From Acidisoma silvae (lineage in GTDB: Bacteria; Pseudomonadota; Alphaproteobacteria; Acetobacterales; Acetobacteraceae), in the NCBI RefSeq assembly GCF_020618775.1, contig NZ_JAESVB010000016.1, positions 17,165 through 81,164 of the forward strand: DNA of 64,000 nucleotides. Reading direction: 5' to 3'. This document shows, one piece after another, positions 27,701 to 35,996 of the stretch (position 1 is its first letter; the number at the start of each line of letters is the position of its first letter). Position numbers and translations under genes: made by a program. The notes below the pieces were generated by a model that did not search any database, was not told the origin of the DNA, and was given only the letters and a program-made list of their open reading frames with translations.

Positions 27701-28251
27701 TGCTCACCCATCATCCGCATGGCGAGTTCGACGCCATGGCGAATGAGCGGCTCGCCGCCCCGCGCGATCAACCGGGTCAGCGCGGCACCCAAACCTGTCT
27801 CATTGACCGTGCCGGTTAGTTTGCCGGTCACCACCAGCCCCCAGGTCGCGGCATTGACGAAAAGCGAGGATGACTGGCCAAGATGACCACGCCAGTGCCC
27901 GGCGCTGATCTTGTCGCGAATCAGCGCATCGCGCGTGGCATTGTCGGGGATGCGCAGCAGCGCTTCCGCCAGGCACATCAGCGCGACGCCTTCCTGGCTT
28001 GAGAGATCATACTCCCGCACCAGCCCTTCCACCGGCCCTGGACTGCCCTTGGCGCGCAGCGTCTGGACAAGCGCCATCGCAACCGCCCGCGCTTGTGCCG
28101 CGACGGTGTCAGGCAGCCTCGCCTCCTCAATCAGGGCAGCGACGCAACCCGCCTCCGGCGCGCGGTAATGATGGGTGATAGCCGTGCGGAGCGGACTATG
28201 CGGCGCCAGGCCTGAGGCGAATTGGCTCAACGGGTCCGGCACGCTCATCAT
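24742..28251 (-). CDS. putA: Bifunctional proline dehydrogenase / P5C dehydrogenase
   Basis: A 1169-residue PutA oxidising proline to glutamate: FAD-dependent PRODH then NAD+-dependent P5C dehydrogenase with internal substrate channelling. The PRODH barrel (about 190-480) includes YEGPGISIKLSALHPRYSR, NIDAEEADRLDLSLDL and RLVKGAYWDSEIK. The ALDH part has SPWNFP, Glu793 (AETGGQNA) and nucleophile Cys827 (AGQRCSALR). Length and an ALDH-like C-terminal extension match type B PutA. No N-terminal ribbon-helix-helix is seen, so it should not repress its own gene as in E. coli. GAGGAG precedes ATG 28251. Dipeptide-type ABC genes sit upstream on the same strand, which suggests use of imported peptides or proline compounds. 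Confidence 0.93.
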   Translation of the reverse strand: MMSVPDPLSQFASGLAPHSPLRTAITHHYRAPEAGCVAALIEEARLPDTVAAQARAVAMALVQTLRAKGSPGPVEGLVREYDLSSQEGVALMCLAEALLRIPDNATRDALIRDKISAGHWRGHLGQSSSLFVNAATWGLVVTGKLTGTVNETGLGAALTRLIARGGEPLIRHGVELAMRMMGEQFVTGQTITEALRNARRLEARGFRYSYDMLGEAAVTATDAARYYRDYEAAIHAIGKAAAGRGIYEGPGISIKLSALHPRYSRAQRDRVMAELLPRLVALAQLCRHYDIGLNIDAEEADRLDLSLDLLEALCFDAGLTGWDGIGFVVQAYQKRAPYVLDWIIDLGRRSGHRLMIRLVKGAYWDSEIKRAQVDGLDGFPVFTRKVHTDLSYRACAAKLLAAPDAVFPQFATHNAQSLAAIYAMAGDGFHIGQYEFQCLHGMGEALYEEVVGAETLARPCRIYAPVGTHETLLAYLVRRLLENGANSSFVNRIQDKTVSVDRLVTDPLDEVGDGRPHDRIALPRDLFMPERVNSTGLDLNNDSQLLALSEALRASATATWTALPASGAETPPQRVRNPADRRDIVGHVVEATMSQVDVAFARAAAAAGPWAATAPGVRADCLMRAADLLEARAAALLGLIIREAGKSLPNAIAEVREAVDFLRYYAEQGRALDGPGYGPLGVVTCISPWNFPLAIFTGQVAAALAAGNCVLAKPAEETPLIAAQAVALLHEAGVPQDALQLLPGHGEVGAQLVADARTCGVVFTGSAAVAKQIQAVLAQRLNPDGRPVPLIAETGGQNALVVDSSALTEQVVADVLVSAFDSAGQRCSALRVLCLQADIGDRTLTMLRGALAELSIGNPDRLATDIGPVITDAARDDIADHIAEMRAAGCVIHQPPLPDGCAQGSFVAPTIIDIPNLAILKREVFGPVLHVLRYPRDGLDRLIADINATGFALTFGLHTRIDETVARVTALASAGNIYVNRNLIGAVVGVQPFGGHGLSGTGPKAGGPLYLRRLLAQRRDAAFVFGGQRDLPGPVGERNLYGTEARGTVFCIARDALESARQIRAALATGNRPLIASASLAGLPDDLRASVQVAENPWAADFSAILYDGDSETLLAVNQRVAALPGPIIAIHTSNATGDYPLECLVRERSISINTTAAGGNANLMMIGD

Positions 28252-28348
28252 CGCATCTCCTCAGGGCAGATTTCATAGAAATACGAGGAAAACCGTCGAA
28301 AGCTTTTCGTTCCTTACTGCGCGCAGTAACTGGCATTCACGCCCGGTC

Positions 28349-29107
28349 TCAGACCTCTTCCGGGTCTTCCAGTTCCACGCTCAAGGCGCGCAACTCGGTC
28401 GTATGCGCATGCTGCGTGCGGCCAGCACGCAGGTTTTCGGCTGAGATCGTTTCAACCAGATTGCCGCCCTGCATGACACCGATCATCGGGCAAAGATGGG
28501 CCACCACCGCCAGATTATGGCTGACCATGACATAGGTAAGGTTTCTCGACTTTTGCAGAGCAGACAGCAGGTTCAAGACTTCGGCCTGCACGGACACGTC
28601 CAGCGCGCTGGTCGGTTCATCGAGCAGCAGAACCTCGGGCTCGGCCATCAGCGCGCGGGCGATGGCCACGCGCTGGCGCTGGCCACCCGACAATTGATGC
28701 GGAAAGCGAAAGCGGACGGTGGACGGGAGAGCGACTTCGGCCAAAGCACGCAGAATGCGCGTCTCGATGTCGCCAATCCCATGTACCAGCAGCGGTTCGC
28801 TCAAGGCGCGGTCGATCGTCTGGCCCGGGTGCAGCGAGCCGTAAGGGTCCTGAAAGACCATTTGCACGCGGCGAAAGAAGGCGCGGCCGCGTTTGGGCAT
28901 CAATGCAACGCCGTCGATTTCCATGCGCCCGGTCCAGTCGGCATTCAATCCGGAGACCGCGCGGAGAATAGTCGATTTGCCCGAACCGCTTTCCCCCACC
29001 ATGCCGAAACTGCCACCGCGTGGTACGCTGAAGGATACGCCCTTGACGACGTCCTGCGTGCCGAAGCGCACGCGCAGGTTTTCCACGGCGATCATGCTGG
29101 CCGTCAT
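28349..29107 (-). CDS. Dipeptide/oligopeptide-type ABC ATPase, DppF-like
   Basis: A 252-residue ATPase: Walker [10 protein letters not shown] near residues 38-46, signature LSGGQRQRVAIARAL, Walker B LLLDEPTSALDVS and switch His in VMVSHN. It is shorter than most DppF proteins and lacks the C-terminal Cys-rich oligopeptide tail. The start is ATG 29107, overlapping the stop of the preceding ATPase gene by four bases; a frame extension to 29182 lies within that gene. Last gene of the five-gene importer, 97 bases before putA. Confidence 0.88.
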   Translation of the reverse strand: MTASMIAVENLRVRFGTQDVVKGVSFSVPRGGSFGMVGESGSGKSTILRAVSGLNADWTGRMEIDGVALMPKRGRAFFRRVQMVFQDPYGSLHPGQTIDRALSEPLLVHGIGDIETRILRALAEVALPSTVRFRFPHQLSGGQRQRVAIARALMAEPEVLLLDEPTSALDVSVQAEVLNLLSALQKSRNLTYVMVSHNLAVVAHLCPMIGVMQGGNLVETISAENLRAGRTQHAHTTELRALSVELEDPEEV

Positions 29108-29937
29108 TGCGGCGCGCTCCAGGCCGGGTCGCGCTTCAAGACAGAAAGCTGCGGTTTCGGCTTCACCAGGGACGGCAGGCATTCCAGCAGGCCACGGGTA
29201 TAGGGGTGTTTGGCGCGATGCAGATCGGCCGCCTTTACCTCCTCCACAACTCGCCCGGCATACATCACCAGCACGCGGTCGCAGAAATGGCTGACGAGCG
29301 GCAGGTCATGACTGATCAGCATCAGCCCCATGCCGCGCTTTGCCACCAGATCCTCGATCAGCCGCAGGATATCCGCCTGCACGGTCGCATCCAGCGCGCT
29401 GGTCGGCTCATCCGCAATCAGCAGTTCGGGGTCCGGCGCCAGCATCATGGCGATCATGACCCGCTGGCCCATGCCGCCCGAGAGTTCATGCGGATAAAGC
29501 CCGGCGACCCTGGCCGGGTCGCGAATGCGCACCTGCGCCAGCAAATCGATAGCGGCCTTGGTGGCTTGGCGCCGGCTGCCACCCTTATGCGCACGCCAGG
29601 CTTCCGCGATCTGCGCGCCCGCCGTCATCACCGGATTGAGCGAGTATTTTGGATCCTGCATGATAAGCCCGGCCCGCTTTCCGCGAATACGCCGCAATGC
29701 GCCTTCCCGGGCTGACAGCACGTCTATCCCGTCGAATTCCAGCTTGTCCGCCGTCACGGTGGCGCTACCCGGCAAAAGCCGCAGGATGGAACGGGCGGTG
29801 AGCGACTTGCCTGATCCGCTCTCCCCCACGATGCCCAGCTTCTCTTGGCCGACGGTGAGGGAGACGCCGCGCACGGCCTCGCTCACACCCTGCGGCGTGC
29901 GAAAGCCCACCCGCAGATTATCCATGCGCACCAGCAT
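29104..29937 (-). CDS. Dipeptide/oligopeptide-type ABC ATPase, DppD-like
   Basis: A 277-residue ATPase with Walker [10 protein letters not shown] (about 37-45), Q-loop in GLIMQDPKYSLNP, signature ELSGGMGQRVMIAMML, Walker [15 protein letters not shown] and His switch LISHDL. ATG 29937 overlaps the upstream permease stop as TGATG, so the genes are coupled. Pairs with the DppF-like ATPase as a heterodimer under the two permeases. Confidence 0.88.
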   Translation of the reverse strand: MLVRMDNLRVGFRTPQGVSEAVRGVSLTVGQEKLGIVGESGSGKSLTARSILRLLPGSATVTADKLEFDGIDVLSAREGALRRIRGKRAGLIMQDPKYSLNPVMTAGAQIAEAWRAHKGGSRRQATKAAIDLLAQVRIRDPARVAGLYPHELSGGMGQRVMIAMMLAPDPELLIADEPTSALDATVQADILRLIEDLVAKRGMGLMLISHDLPLVSHFCDRVLVMYAGRVVEEVKAADLHRAKHPYTRGLLECLPSLVKPKPQLSVLKRDPAWSAPQ

Positions 29938-30833
29938 CAGCGCTGCCTCGGGTCAAGCACGTCGCGCAAGCCGTCACCCAGGAGATTGAACGCGAGCGAC
30001 GCGACGAAAATGGCAATGCCAGGGATGGCCGGCACCCACCATTGCGCAAGGATGAAGGCGCGGGAGGTCGCGATCATAGTGCCCCATTCGGGCATTGGCG
30101 GCTGCGCGCCCATGCCAAGGAAACCAAGCCCCGCCGCCGTCAGAATGATGCCGCTCATGGAGAGCGTCATGCGGACGATCATACTCGACAGGCAAAGCGG
30201 AATGATGTGATGCAGAACGATGCGTGTGCCGGAAGCGCCTGTCAGCCGCGCGGCCGCGATAAAATCGCTATGCCGTATCGTCAGCGTATCCGCCCGCGCC
30301 TGGCGCGCGTAAGGCGGCCAGGCTGTCAGCGCGATGGCGATGACGGCACTGGTAATGCCGGGCTTCAAGGCGGAGACGAAGGCAAGCGCCAGGATCAACT
30401 GCGGCACGGCCAGGAAAACGTCGGTCACGCGCATCAGCACGCGGTCCGCCCAGCCGCCGGCATAGCCCGCAACGCTGCCGACCAGCAGCCCGATGGGGGC
30501 CACCAGAATAACCACGGCCACCACCATGCCGAGCGTCACGCGCCCGCCATAGAGCAGGCGCGAAAACAGATCGCGGCCCAGTTCATCCGTGCCCAGCCAA
30601 TGTTGGGCCGAGGGCGGCGCCAACCGCATGGCGAGATTCTGCGCACCAGGGTTTTGCGGCGCCAGCAAGGGGGCGAAAACCGCGCCCAGGATGAGAATGA
30701 CGGCGACCGTCAGGCCGAACATGGCAAGGCCGTTCGTTCGGAATTGCAGCCAGCGGCGATAGCGCCGCCCCCAGGCCGCTTGGCGCCGCGATGACGGCGC
30801 ATCCGTCAGCAGCCAATCACGCGTGCTACTCAT
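29937..30833 (-). CDS. Dipeptide/oligopeptide-type ABC permease, DppC-like
   Basis: A 298-residue inner-membrane permease. It has the N-terminal helix then the typical periplasmic PSAQHWLGTDELGRDLFSR loop, and the EAA coupling motif in AAARLTGASGTRIVLHHIIP, which docks to the ATPases. ATG 30833 overlaps the stop of the upstream permease by four bases. The frame extends to 31259 but that part is antisense-phase noise inside the upstream gene. Confidence 0.88.
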   Translation of the reverse strand: MSSTRDWLLTDAPSSRRQAAWGRRYRRWLQFRTNGLAMFGLTVAVILILGAVFAPLLAPQNPGAQNLAMRLAPPSAQHWLGTDELGRDLFSRLLYGGRVTLGMVVAVVILVAPIGLLVGSVAGYAGGWADRVLMRVTDVFLAVPQLILALAFVSALKPGITSAVIAIALTAWPPYARQARADTLTIRHSDFIAAARLTGASGTRIVLHHIIPLCLSSMIVRMTLSMSGIILTAAGLGFLGMGAQPPMPEWGTMIATSRAFILAQWWVPAIPGIAIFVASLAFNLLGDGLRDVLDPRQR

Positions 30834-31840
30834 CGCACCCTCGGGTCGAACAGCCGATAGGCGAGATCGGCAAGCATATTGAGGCCAACATAGACGGCAC
30901 CGATAACCAAAGTGGCGCCCAGCACGGCATTCATATCGGCATTCAGCAGTGAAACCGTCAGATACTGGCCGATGCCCGGCCAGGAAAAGATCACTTCGGT
31001 CAGCACCGCCCCTTCCAGCAGACCGGCATAGGCAAGCGCCAGAACCGTGATCAGCGGCACCGCGATATTGCCGAAACCATGCCGCCATAGGATGCGCGTG
31101 CCGGAGAGGCCTTTGGCCCGGGCGGTTACGATATATTCGCCGCCCAAGGCATCCAGCATGAAGGCGCGTGTCATCCGCGTGATGGTGGAGAGACTGAAAA
31201 AGGCGAGGACTAGGGCCGGCAAAGCCAGATGCGCCAGTGCATCCGAGGTCGCATCCCAATCGCCGTTCAGCGCCGCATCCACCACCAGCATACCGGTGAC
31301 GCGCGGCACCGTGCCGTCGAACAGCACATCCTGCTGGCCGGTACCGGGCGCCCAGCCGAGTTTGACATAGAAGACCAGCAGCGCGACCAGCCCCAGCACG
31401 AAAACCGGCACCGATTGGCCACCCAAGCTGATGACGCGCACGAGTTGATCGAAGCGCGACCCCTGCCTGGCGGCCGCCAGCACGCCCAGCGGAATGCCGA
31501 TCAGCATGGCGATGATGATGGCGGTGGTCGCCAGTTCAACGGTCGCCGGAAAATACTGCGCGATATCCTGGGTGACAGGGTGACTGCTCATCACCGACCG
31601 TCCCAGATCGCCATGCAGCAGATGCTGGACATAGATCAGGAACTGGACGGGCAAAGGCTTGTCCAGCCCCAGTTGAAGCCTTGCCGCCGCCACGACGTCT
31701 GGCGGCGCATGGTCCCCCACGATCGCGATCGTAGGGTCGATCGGCACCACGCGCCCGATCATGAAGGTGACCACAGCCAACCCGAACAGCGTGACCAGCA
31801 CGCTGCTCAGGGTCTCAGACAGGCTTTTAATACGACGCAA
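30830..31840 (-). CDS. Dipeptide/oligopeptide-type ABC permease, DppB-like
   Basis: A 336-residue permease with six helices. HLLHGDLGRSVMSSHPV and the EAA-like TARAKGLSGTRILWRHGFGN mark it as DppB/OppB family; EVIFSWPGIGQYL near the C-terminus is also typical. I place the start at TTG 31840, four bases after the binding-protein stop, with AAGAG upstream. A longer frame to 31906 would overlap that gene, and the first internal ATG would remove the first helix. Start remains uncertain. Confidence 0.85.
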   Translation of the reverse strand: MRRIKSLSETLSSVLVTLFGLAVVTFMIGRVVPIDPTIAIVGDHAPPDVVAAARLQLGLDKPLPVQFLIYVQHLLHGDLGRSVMSSHPVTQDIAQYFPATVELATTAIIIAMLIGIPLGVLAAARQGSRFDQLVRVISLGGQSVPVFVLGLVALLVFYVKLGWAPGTGQQDVLFDGTVPRVTGMLVVDAALNGDWDATSDALAHLALPALVLAFFSLSTITRMTRAFMLDALGGEYIVTARAKGLSGTRILWRHGFGNIAVPLITVLALAYAGLLEGAVLTEVIFSWPGIGQYLTVSLLNADMNAVLGATLVIGAVYVGLNMLADLAYRLFDPRVR

Positions 31841-31844
31841 GGTT

Positions 31845-33452
31845 CTAGCTCTTGGTAATGCCCTTATAGCTGGTGAAGTCCGGCAGCGCGCCGAGCGACA
31901 GGCCATTCACGCCGGTGCGGAGCGTCGCGACATCGTTCTTCTGCAACACGAAGGCGAAGGGCGCGATATCCCAGAAGCGGTGCTGCATATCCGCGTAGAT
32001 GGCCATGCGCTTGGCATTATCCGTTTCCTTGGATGCAGCCAGTACATCCGCGCTCAGCGTCTTGTCCGCGAAATGACTGCGCCAGGCCGGGACGCGGACC
32101 TTGCTGGCATCCGTATCGTCAGGGTCGTAGCAGAAACCCTGCGCGTTCGAGTTCGGATCGAAATAGTCCGGGAACCATTCCAGCAGGGCCAGCTGATGGG
32201 TGCGGGCGCGCGTCTTGGTGATGACCTGCTTTTCTTCTCCGGGCACCAGCGTCAGCTTGATGCCGATCCCCGCCAGATCCGCCTGGATAGCCTGGGCGAT
32301 ATCCGAATAGGGCGCGTGGGAGATGTAATCCATGGTCACCGAAAAACCGCCCGAGAGGCCGGCCTGGGCCATCAAAGCCTTCGCCTTGGTGACGTCCTTC
32401 TTGAACGGTGTCTCGTTCAGCGTGCCAGGCAGACCCTTCGGCAGGAATGACTGAGAGACGCCCCAGGTATCGGGGGTGATGTTCTGGGCAATCGCATCAT
32501 AGCCGAGCGCCCATTTGATGGCCTGCCGCACTTCGGGCTTGGCCAGCTGCGGCACCGCTTCGTTCATGGCGATATACATCTGAGCCGCCTGATTGGCGGA
32601 AATGAGATGAAGCGCCTTGTCACCCGATATGGACTTCAGCTGATCCGATGTCAGGTCACGCGCGATATCGACATCCCCTTTTTGCACCAGCAGAAGCTGG
32701 GCCGAGGGATCCGCGACATGACGGATGGCGACACGCTTCATCTGCGGCGCCGGCGTGAAATGCGGGTTAATGTTCAGGATGATATGGTCGCTCGCGACCC
32801 AAGAGACGAGGCTGTAAGGACCGCTGCCGGCGCTATTCGTCTTTAGCCAAGCATTGCCGAAATCGCCGTTCGTGGCATGGGCCTCGGCGACCGCCTTTTC
32901 CACGATGCCGCCGACATTGGCCGAGAGGCAGTAGAGAAGAAAGCTGGTCGCCTGCAAAGCCGGCAGCTTGACGACGAGTGTATGGGCGTCGGTCGCCGTG
33001 ATCAGGCTGTCGACATTGTCCGGCGTGAAGCCGAACTGGCCGATGACAAAGGCAGGCGCCTTGTTGAGCTTGATGACGCGTTGCAGGGAATAAGCGGCAT
33101 CCTCAGCCGTCACGGCTTTGCCGGACGCAAAGAGCTTGTCCGATTTGAGGTGGAAGGTGACGGTCAGGCCATCCGGCGAGACATCCCATGACTGCGCAAG
33201 GTCGCCCACCAGCTTGCTCGGGTCCGCCGTATCCGGGACGATGAGCTTGCTGTAGCAATTCGCATCCACCTCGTTATCGGTGAACTCATAGGATTCGGCC
33301 GGGTCGAGGCTGACCATGTCGTCGATCTGCTTCGCCATCACGACCATGTTTTTGGGGGTCTTGGCCCAGGCGGAAGCCGCCCCAGGGGGCATTAGCCCGA
33401 TAGCCGCGGCCGTCCCGGCCGTGGTTGTCAGCATTGTCCGACGCGTCAGCAT
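31845..33452 (-). CDS. Family 5 (peptide/nickel type) extracytoplasmic binding protein
   Basis: A 535-residue periplasmic receptor for the dipeptide-type importer encoded downstream. The export signal begins MLTRRTMLTTTAGTAAAIG, with an RR pair that may use Tat. The mature domain shows the family pattern DPAESYEF, LAQSWDVSPDGLTVTFHLK and SGKAVTAEDAAYSLQRVI. Family 5 proteins bind peptides, opines, sugars or metals; ligand not assignable. ATG 33452 has GGAG upstream. First gene of the operon. The 291 bases upstream (33453-33743) show no gene. Confidence 0.87.
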   Translation of the reverse strand: MLTRRTMLTTTAGTAAAIGLMPPGAASAWAKTPKNMVVMAKQIDDMVSLDPAESYEFTDNEVDANCYSKLIVPDTADPSKLVGDLAQSWDVSPDGLTVTFHLKSDKLFASGKAVTAEDAAYSLQRVIKLNKAPAFVIGQFGFTPDNVDSLITATDAHTLVVKLPALQATSFLLYCLSANVGGIVEKAVAEAHATNGDFGNAWLKTNSAGSGPYSLVSWVASDHIILNINPHFTPAPQMKRVAIRHVADPSAQLLLVQKGDVDIARDLTSDQLKSISGDKALHLISANQAAQMYIAMNEAVPQLAKPEVRQAIKWALGYDAIAQNITPDTWGVSQSFLPKGLPGTLNETPFKKDVTKAKALMAQAGLSGGFSVTMDYISHAPYSDIAQAIQADLAGIGIKLTLVPGEEKQVITKTRARTHQLALLEWFPDYFDPNSNAQGFCYDPDDTDASKVRVPAWRSHFADKTLSADVLAASKETDNAKRMAIYADMQHRFWDIAPFAFVLQKNDVATLRTGVNGLSLGALPDFTSYKGITKS

Positions 33453-33743
33453 AGGTCTTTCTCCGCCAGCAGTTCGGCTTAGCCATAACAGCTATGTGAC
33501 AGTGCGGTCGAGGGGGAGAATCCAGGCGATTGGCCGGTTTTTGCTGTGCGCATTGGCCAACGGGCCCGCTGGAGCAGCCCTGCGTCCATGCAGACGGTTC
33601 GGCTGCACCTCACCCAAATGGCTGAGGCCGAATGATTTTACCCTGATCACAATCGCTATCCACCCGCCAAAGATGCCGTGTTAGGGCTAACGCCGGTGAC
33701 GGAAGGGCGACTATTATTGCCGGTGATGGACGGAAGGGTGGGC

Positions 33744-34721
33744 ATGTCGACGCGTCCGAAGGTCAGCGTCCTGATCGTAACCTACAATCAGAGGCAATGG
33801 ATCGCTCAGGCCATCGATAGCGCGCTCGCGCAGCACGTCGACTTCGCCATGGAGATCGTCATCGGCGACGATTTCTCGTCCGATGGCACCCGAGAGATCG
33901 TCGAGTCCTATGCCGCGCTCCATCCCGGCGTCATCCGCCTCAATCTCCAGGGCCGCCGGCCCGACGGTGTCCCGGGTCGCGTCAATCAGGTAACCACGCT
34001 GGAGGCCTGCCGTGGCGAGTTCATCGCATTCCTGGACGGCGACGACTTCTGGACGGACCCTGGCAAACTTGCCCATCAGGTGGAACTTCTGGAGGCGAAC
34101 CCCGATGTCGTCGGTGCCGCCCATGATGCTCTGATTTCGTTCGAAGACGGATCCACCGACGATGGATTGCGCTTCTCGGACCTTGCTTTCGAGGACCATG
34201 GTGGCGCTCCCAGAGTTGGCCTGCGTGACATTATTGTCTCACCCCCCTTTCAGACGTCGACGTGGATGGTGCGTTCAGCTTGCGTGGGTCCGCTGCCGGA
34301 TTGGTACAAGGACATTCCGGCCGCCGATTGGGGGCTTTTCGCCATCGCAGCGCAGCATGGTGACATGCTTGTCGAGACCGCGGCGCGCTCGGTCTACCGC
34401 AAGCACGGAGGCTCGATCCTCGCGCAATTGATCGATGCCCGCGCCTCCGAACGAAATCGTTGGCACCGAAAGAGCTTCCGCATGATCGCGGAAGCCTTCT
34501 CGGACGCGGAGCGCACGGCAAGGTGGCGACTGGTCGATGCTCGGTCGAGGCTGAACGAAGCGGTTGACCAGCGATGGCTTTTGACGGCCTGCGTCGTCTT
34601 CGCGGTACTGTTCACCGCATACGACCGCAAGCGTCTCATCGGCATGATCGCGAGGCCCGGATTGCTTGCCGGAAGAATCGGATCGACACTCCGGAGATCG
34701 CTGCGGTCTAAGGCCGTGTAG
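33744..34721 (+). CDS. GT2-family glycosyltransferase
   Basis: A 325-residue GT-A glycosyltransferase. VSVLIVTYNQRQWIAQAIDS starts the nucleotide-binding domain, IVIGDDFSSDGT follows, and EFIAFLDGDDFWTDPGKL gives the DxD-type metal/donor motif at about residues 96-114. The C-terminal part is basic and carries one hydrophobic stretch (LLTACVVFAVLF). ATG 33744 is chosen since GGAAGGG lies just upstream; the frame is open to 33678. It converges on the DegT/FAD gene pair and is separated from it by a strong terminator, so it is probably a single-gene unit. Donor and acceptor unknown. Confidence 0.8.
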   Translation: MSTRPKVSVLIVTYNQRQWIAQAIDSALAQHVDFAMEIVIGDDFSSDGTREIVESYAALHPGVIRLNLQGRRPDGVPGRVNQVTTLEACRGEFIAFLDGDDFWTDPGKLAHQVELLEANPDVVGAAHDALISFEDGSTDDGLRFSDLAFEDHGGAPRVGLRDIIVSPPFQTSTWMVRSACVGPLPDWYKDIPAADWGLFAIAAQHGDMLVETAARSVYRKHGGSILAQLIDARASERNRWHRKSFRMIAEAFSDAERTARWRLVDARSRLNEAVDQRWLLTACVVFAVLFTAYDRKRLIGMIARPGLLAGRIGSTLRRSLRSKAV

Positions 34722-34767
34722 CGCAGGCGGAGGCTTATCACTCCGGAAAGGCGTTTTCGTCGACTTT

Positions 34768-34800
34768 AAAAGGCGAAGCCGATGCTTCGCCTTTTTTCGT
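34768..34800. terminator. Strong bidirectional intrinsic terminator
   Basis: Perfect 12-bp stem (AAAAGGCGAAGC 34768-34779, GCTTCGCCTTTT 34784-34795) around a CGAT tetraloop. T tracts arise on both strands, ending the GT2 gene from the left and the DegT gene from the right. Confidence 0.92.
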
Positions 34801-34809
34801 AGCGCACGA

Positions 34810-35994
34810 TCAGTCGGCGGCCATCGATGCCCAAGGCCATTGGGTGATCGCCGATTGTGTTTCGATCAGGGCCGTGAGTTCGCGGCGGACGACGGTCACA
34901 ACCTCTTCCAGTTCCGCGTCCGTCATGGTGTCGAACATCGGAAGGCTGATGACGCGGCTGGCGACATCATTGGTCACCGGCAGTTCGCCGAAAATCGCGT
35001 GATTCGCGAAATAGCGCTGCTGCGCCACATGCGGGCTAAAATAAGCAGCATTGCCGATGCCTGCAGCCGTCAGCGCAGCCTGAAACTCGCTCCGGCGCGG
35101 ACCAAAGCCTTCCGGCAGCAGCCCGACGCCGAACTGATGGGCCTGACGGCCCAACCTGCGCGGTTGAAAGGTCAATTCCGGAAACGCCTCGCGGTAGCGC
35201 GCCATGATCTGAGACCGGCGCAGCATGGTGCCGTCGAACCGCTTGAGCTGCTGCTGGCACAGCAAGGCGCCAACTTCACTCAACTTGCCGTTCAATCCTG
35301 GCATTGTCGCCGCGCGGGCTTCGCCGAAGCCGAAATTGCACATCTGCCGCAATTCGTCGATGCGCGCCTGGTCACCGCTGTAAACGATGCCCGCCTCTCC
35401 GGTCGAGAAGGCTTTGGTCGCATGCATGGAATAGACGATGGTACCACTGAAGCCGGTCCCGAAGCCACGGCCGTCCGAGGAGACTGTCCCGAGAGAGGCC
35501 GCCGCATCGACGACTACCGGAACCTTGTGCTGGGCCATCAAGCGCTCGTAACGGGTGAGATCGATATCGAAGCCGAATGTCGCATAAGGCACGACAACCG
35601 CGATTTTGTCGCCATATTCGGACAGAAGCCGTTCTTCGTCACGCGGGCAGGCGGCCCATGTTGCCGGATCAATGTCACAGAATAGCGGCGTCAGGCCGCA
35701 CCACAGCGCGGCTTGCGCGGCAGCGGCGAAAGTGAAGGACGGCATCAAGGCATAGCGTGTGGTCGTCGGCCGGTCGCCGATGGCCTGCTGGATCGCGAGA
35801 ATCAGACCGATCGTGGCATTGCACGCTGTCATGGCGTGGCCGACACCCGAAAAGACCTGATCGATCATGTCCTGCTCGAAGGCCGAGTTCACCGGCCCGA
35901 AATTGCTGAACATCCGGCGATCTTCGATTTCGCGCAGTTCCGCGGCCAGTTCACTCAACCGCGGCGGATTGGGACGAATGAAAGCGACTGACAT
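34810..35994 (-). CDS. DegT/DnrJ/EryC1/StrS-family PLP aminotransferase
   Basis: A 394-residue fold-type I aminotransferase of the sugar aminotransferase family. Asp163 (VVVDAAASLG) should hold the PLP pyridine and Lys194 (MHATKAFSTGEAG) the Schiff base. The PSFTFAAAAQAALWCG segment near residue 85 is the usual substrate/cofactor helix. Such enzymes put amino groups on keto-sugars or cyclitols. It follows the FAD enzyme gene by two bases, with no ribosome site of its own, so the two are likely coupled. No sugar-nucleotide dehydratase is nearby, so the keto substrate must come from elsewhere or from its partner. Product unknown. Confidence 0.87.
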   Translation of the reverse strand: MSVAFIRPNPPRLSELAAELREIEDRRMFSNFGPVNSAFEQDMIDQVFSGVGHAMTACNATIGLILAIQQAIGDRPTTTRYALMPSFTFAAAAQAALWCGLTPLFCDIDPATWAACPRDEERLLSEYGDKIAVVVPYATFGFDIDLTRYERLMAQHKVPVVVDAAASLGTVSSDGRGFGTGFSGTIVYSMHATKAFSTGEAGIVYSGDQARIDELRQMCNFGFGEARAATMPGLNGKLSEVGALLCQQQLKRFDGTMLRRSQIMARYREAFPELTFQPRRLGRQAHQFGVGLLPEGFGPRRSEFQAALTAAGIGNAAYFSPHVAQQRYFANHAIFGELPVTNDVASRVISLPMFDTMTDAELEEVVTVVRRELTALIETQSAITQWPWASMAAD

Positions 35995-35996
35995 GA

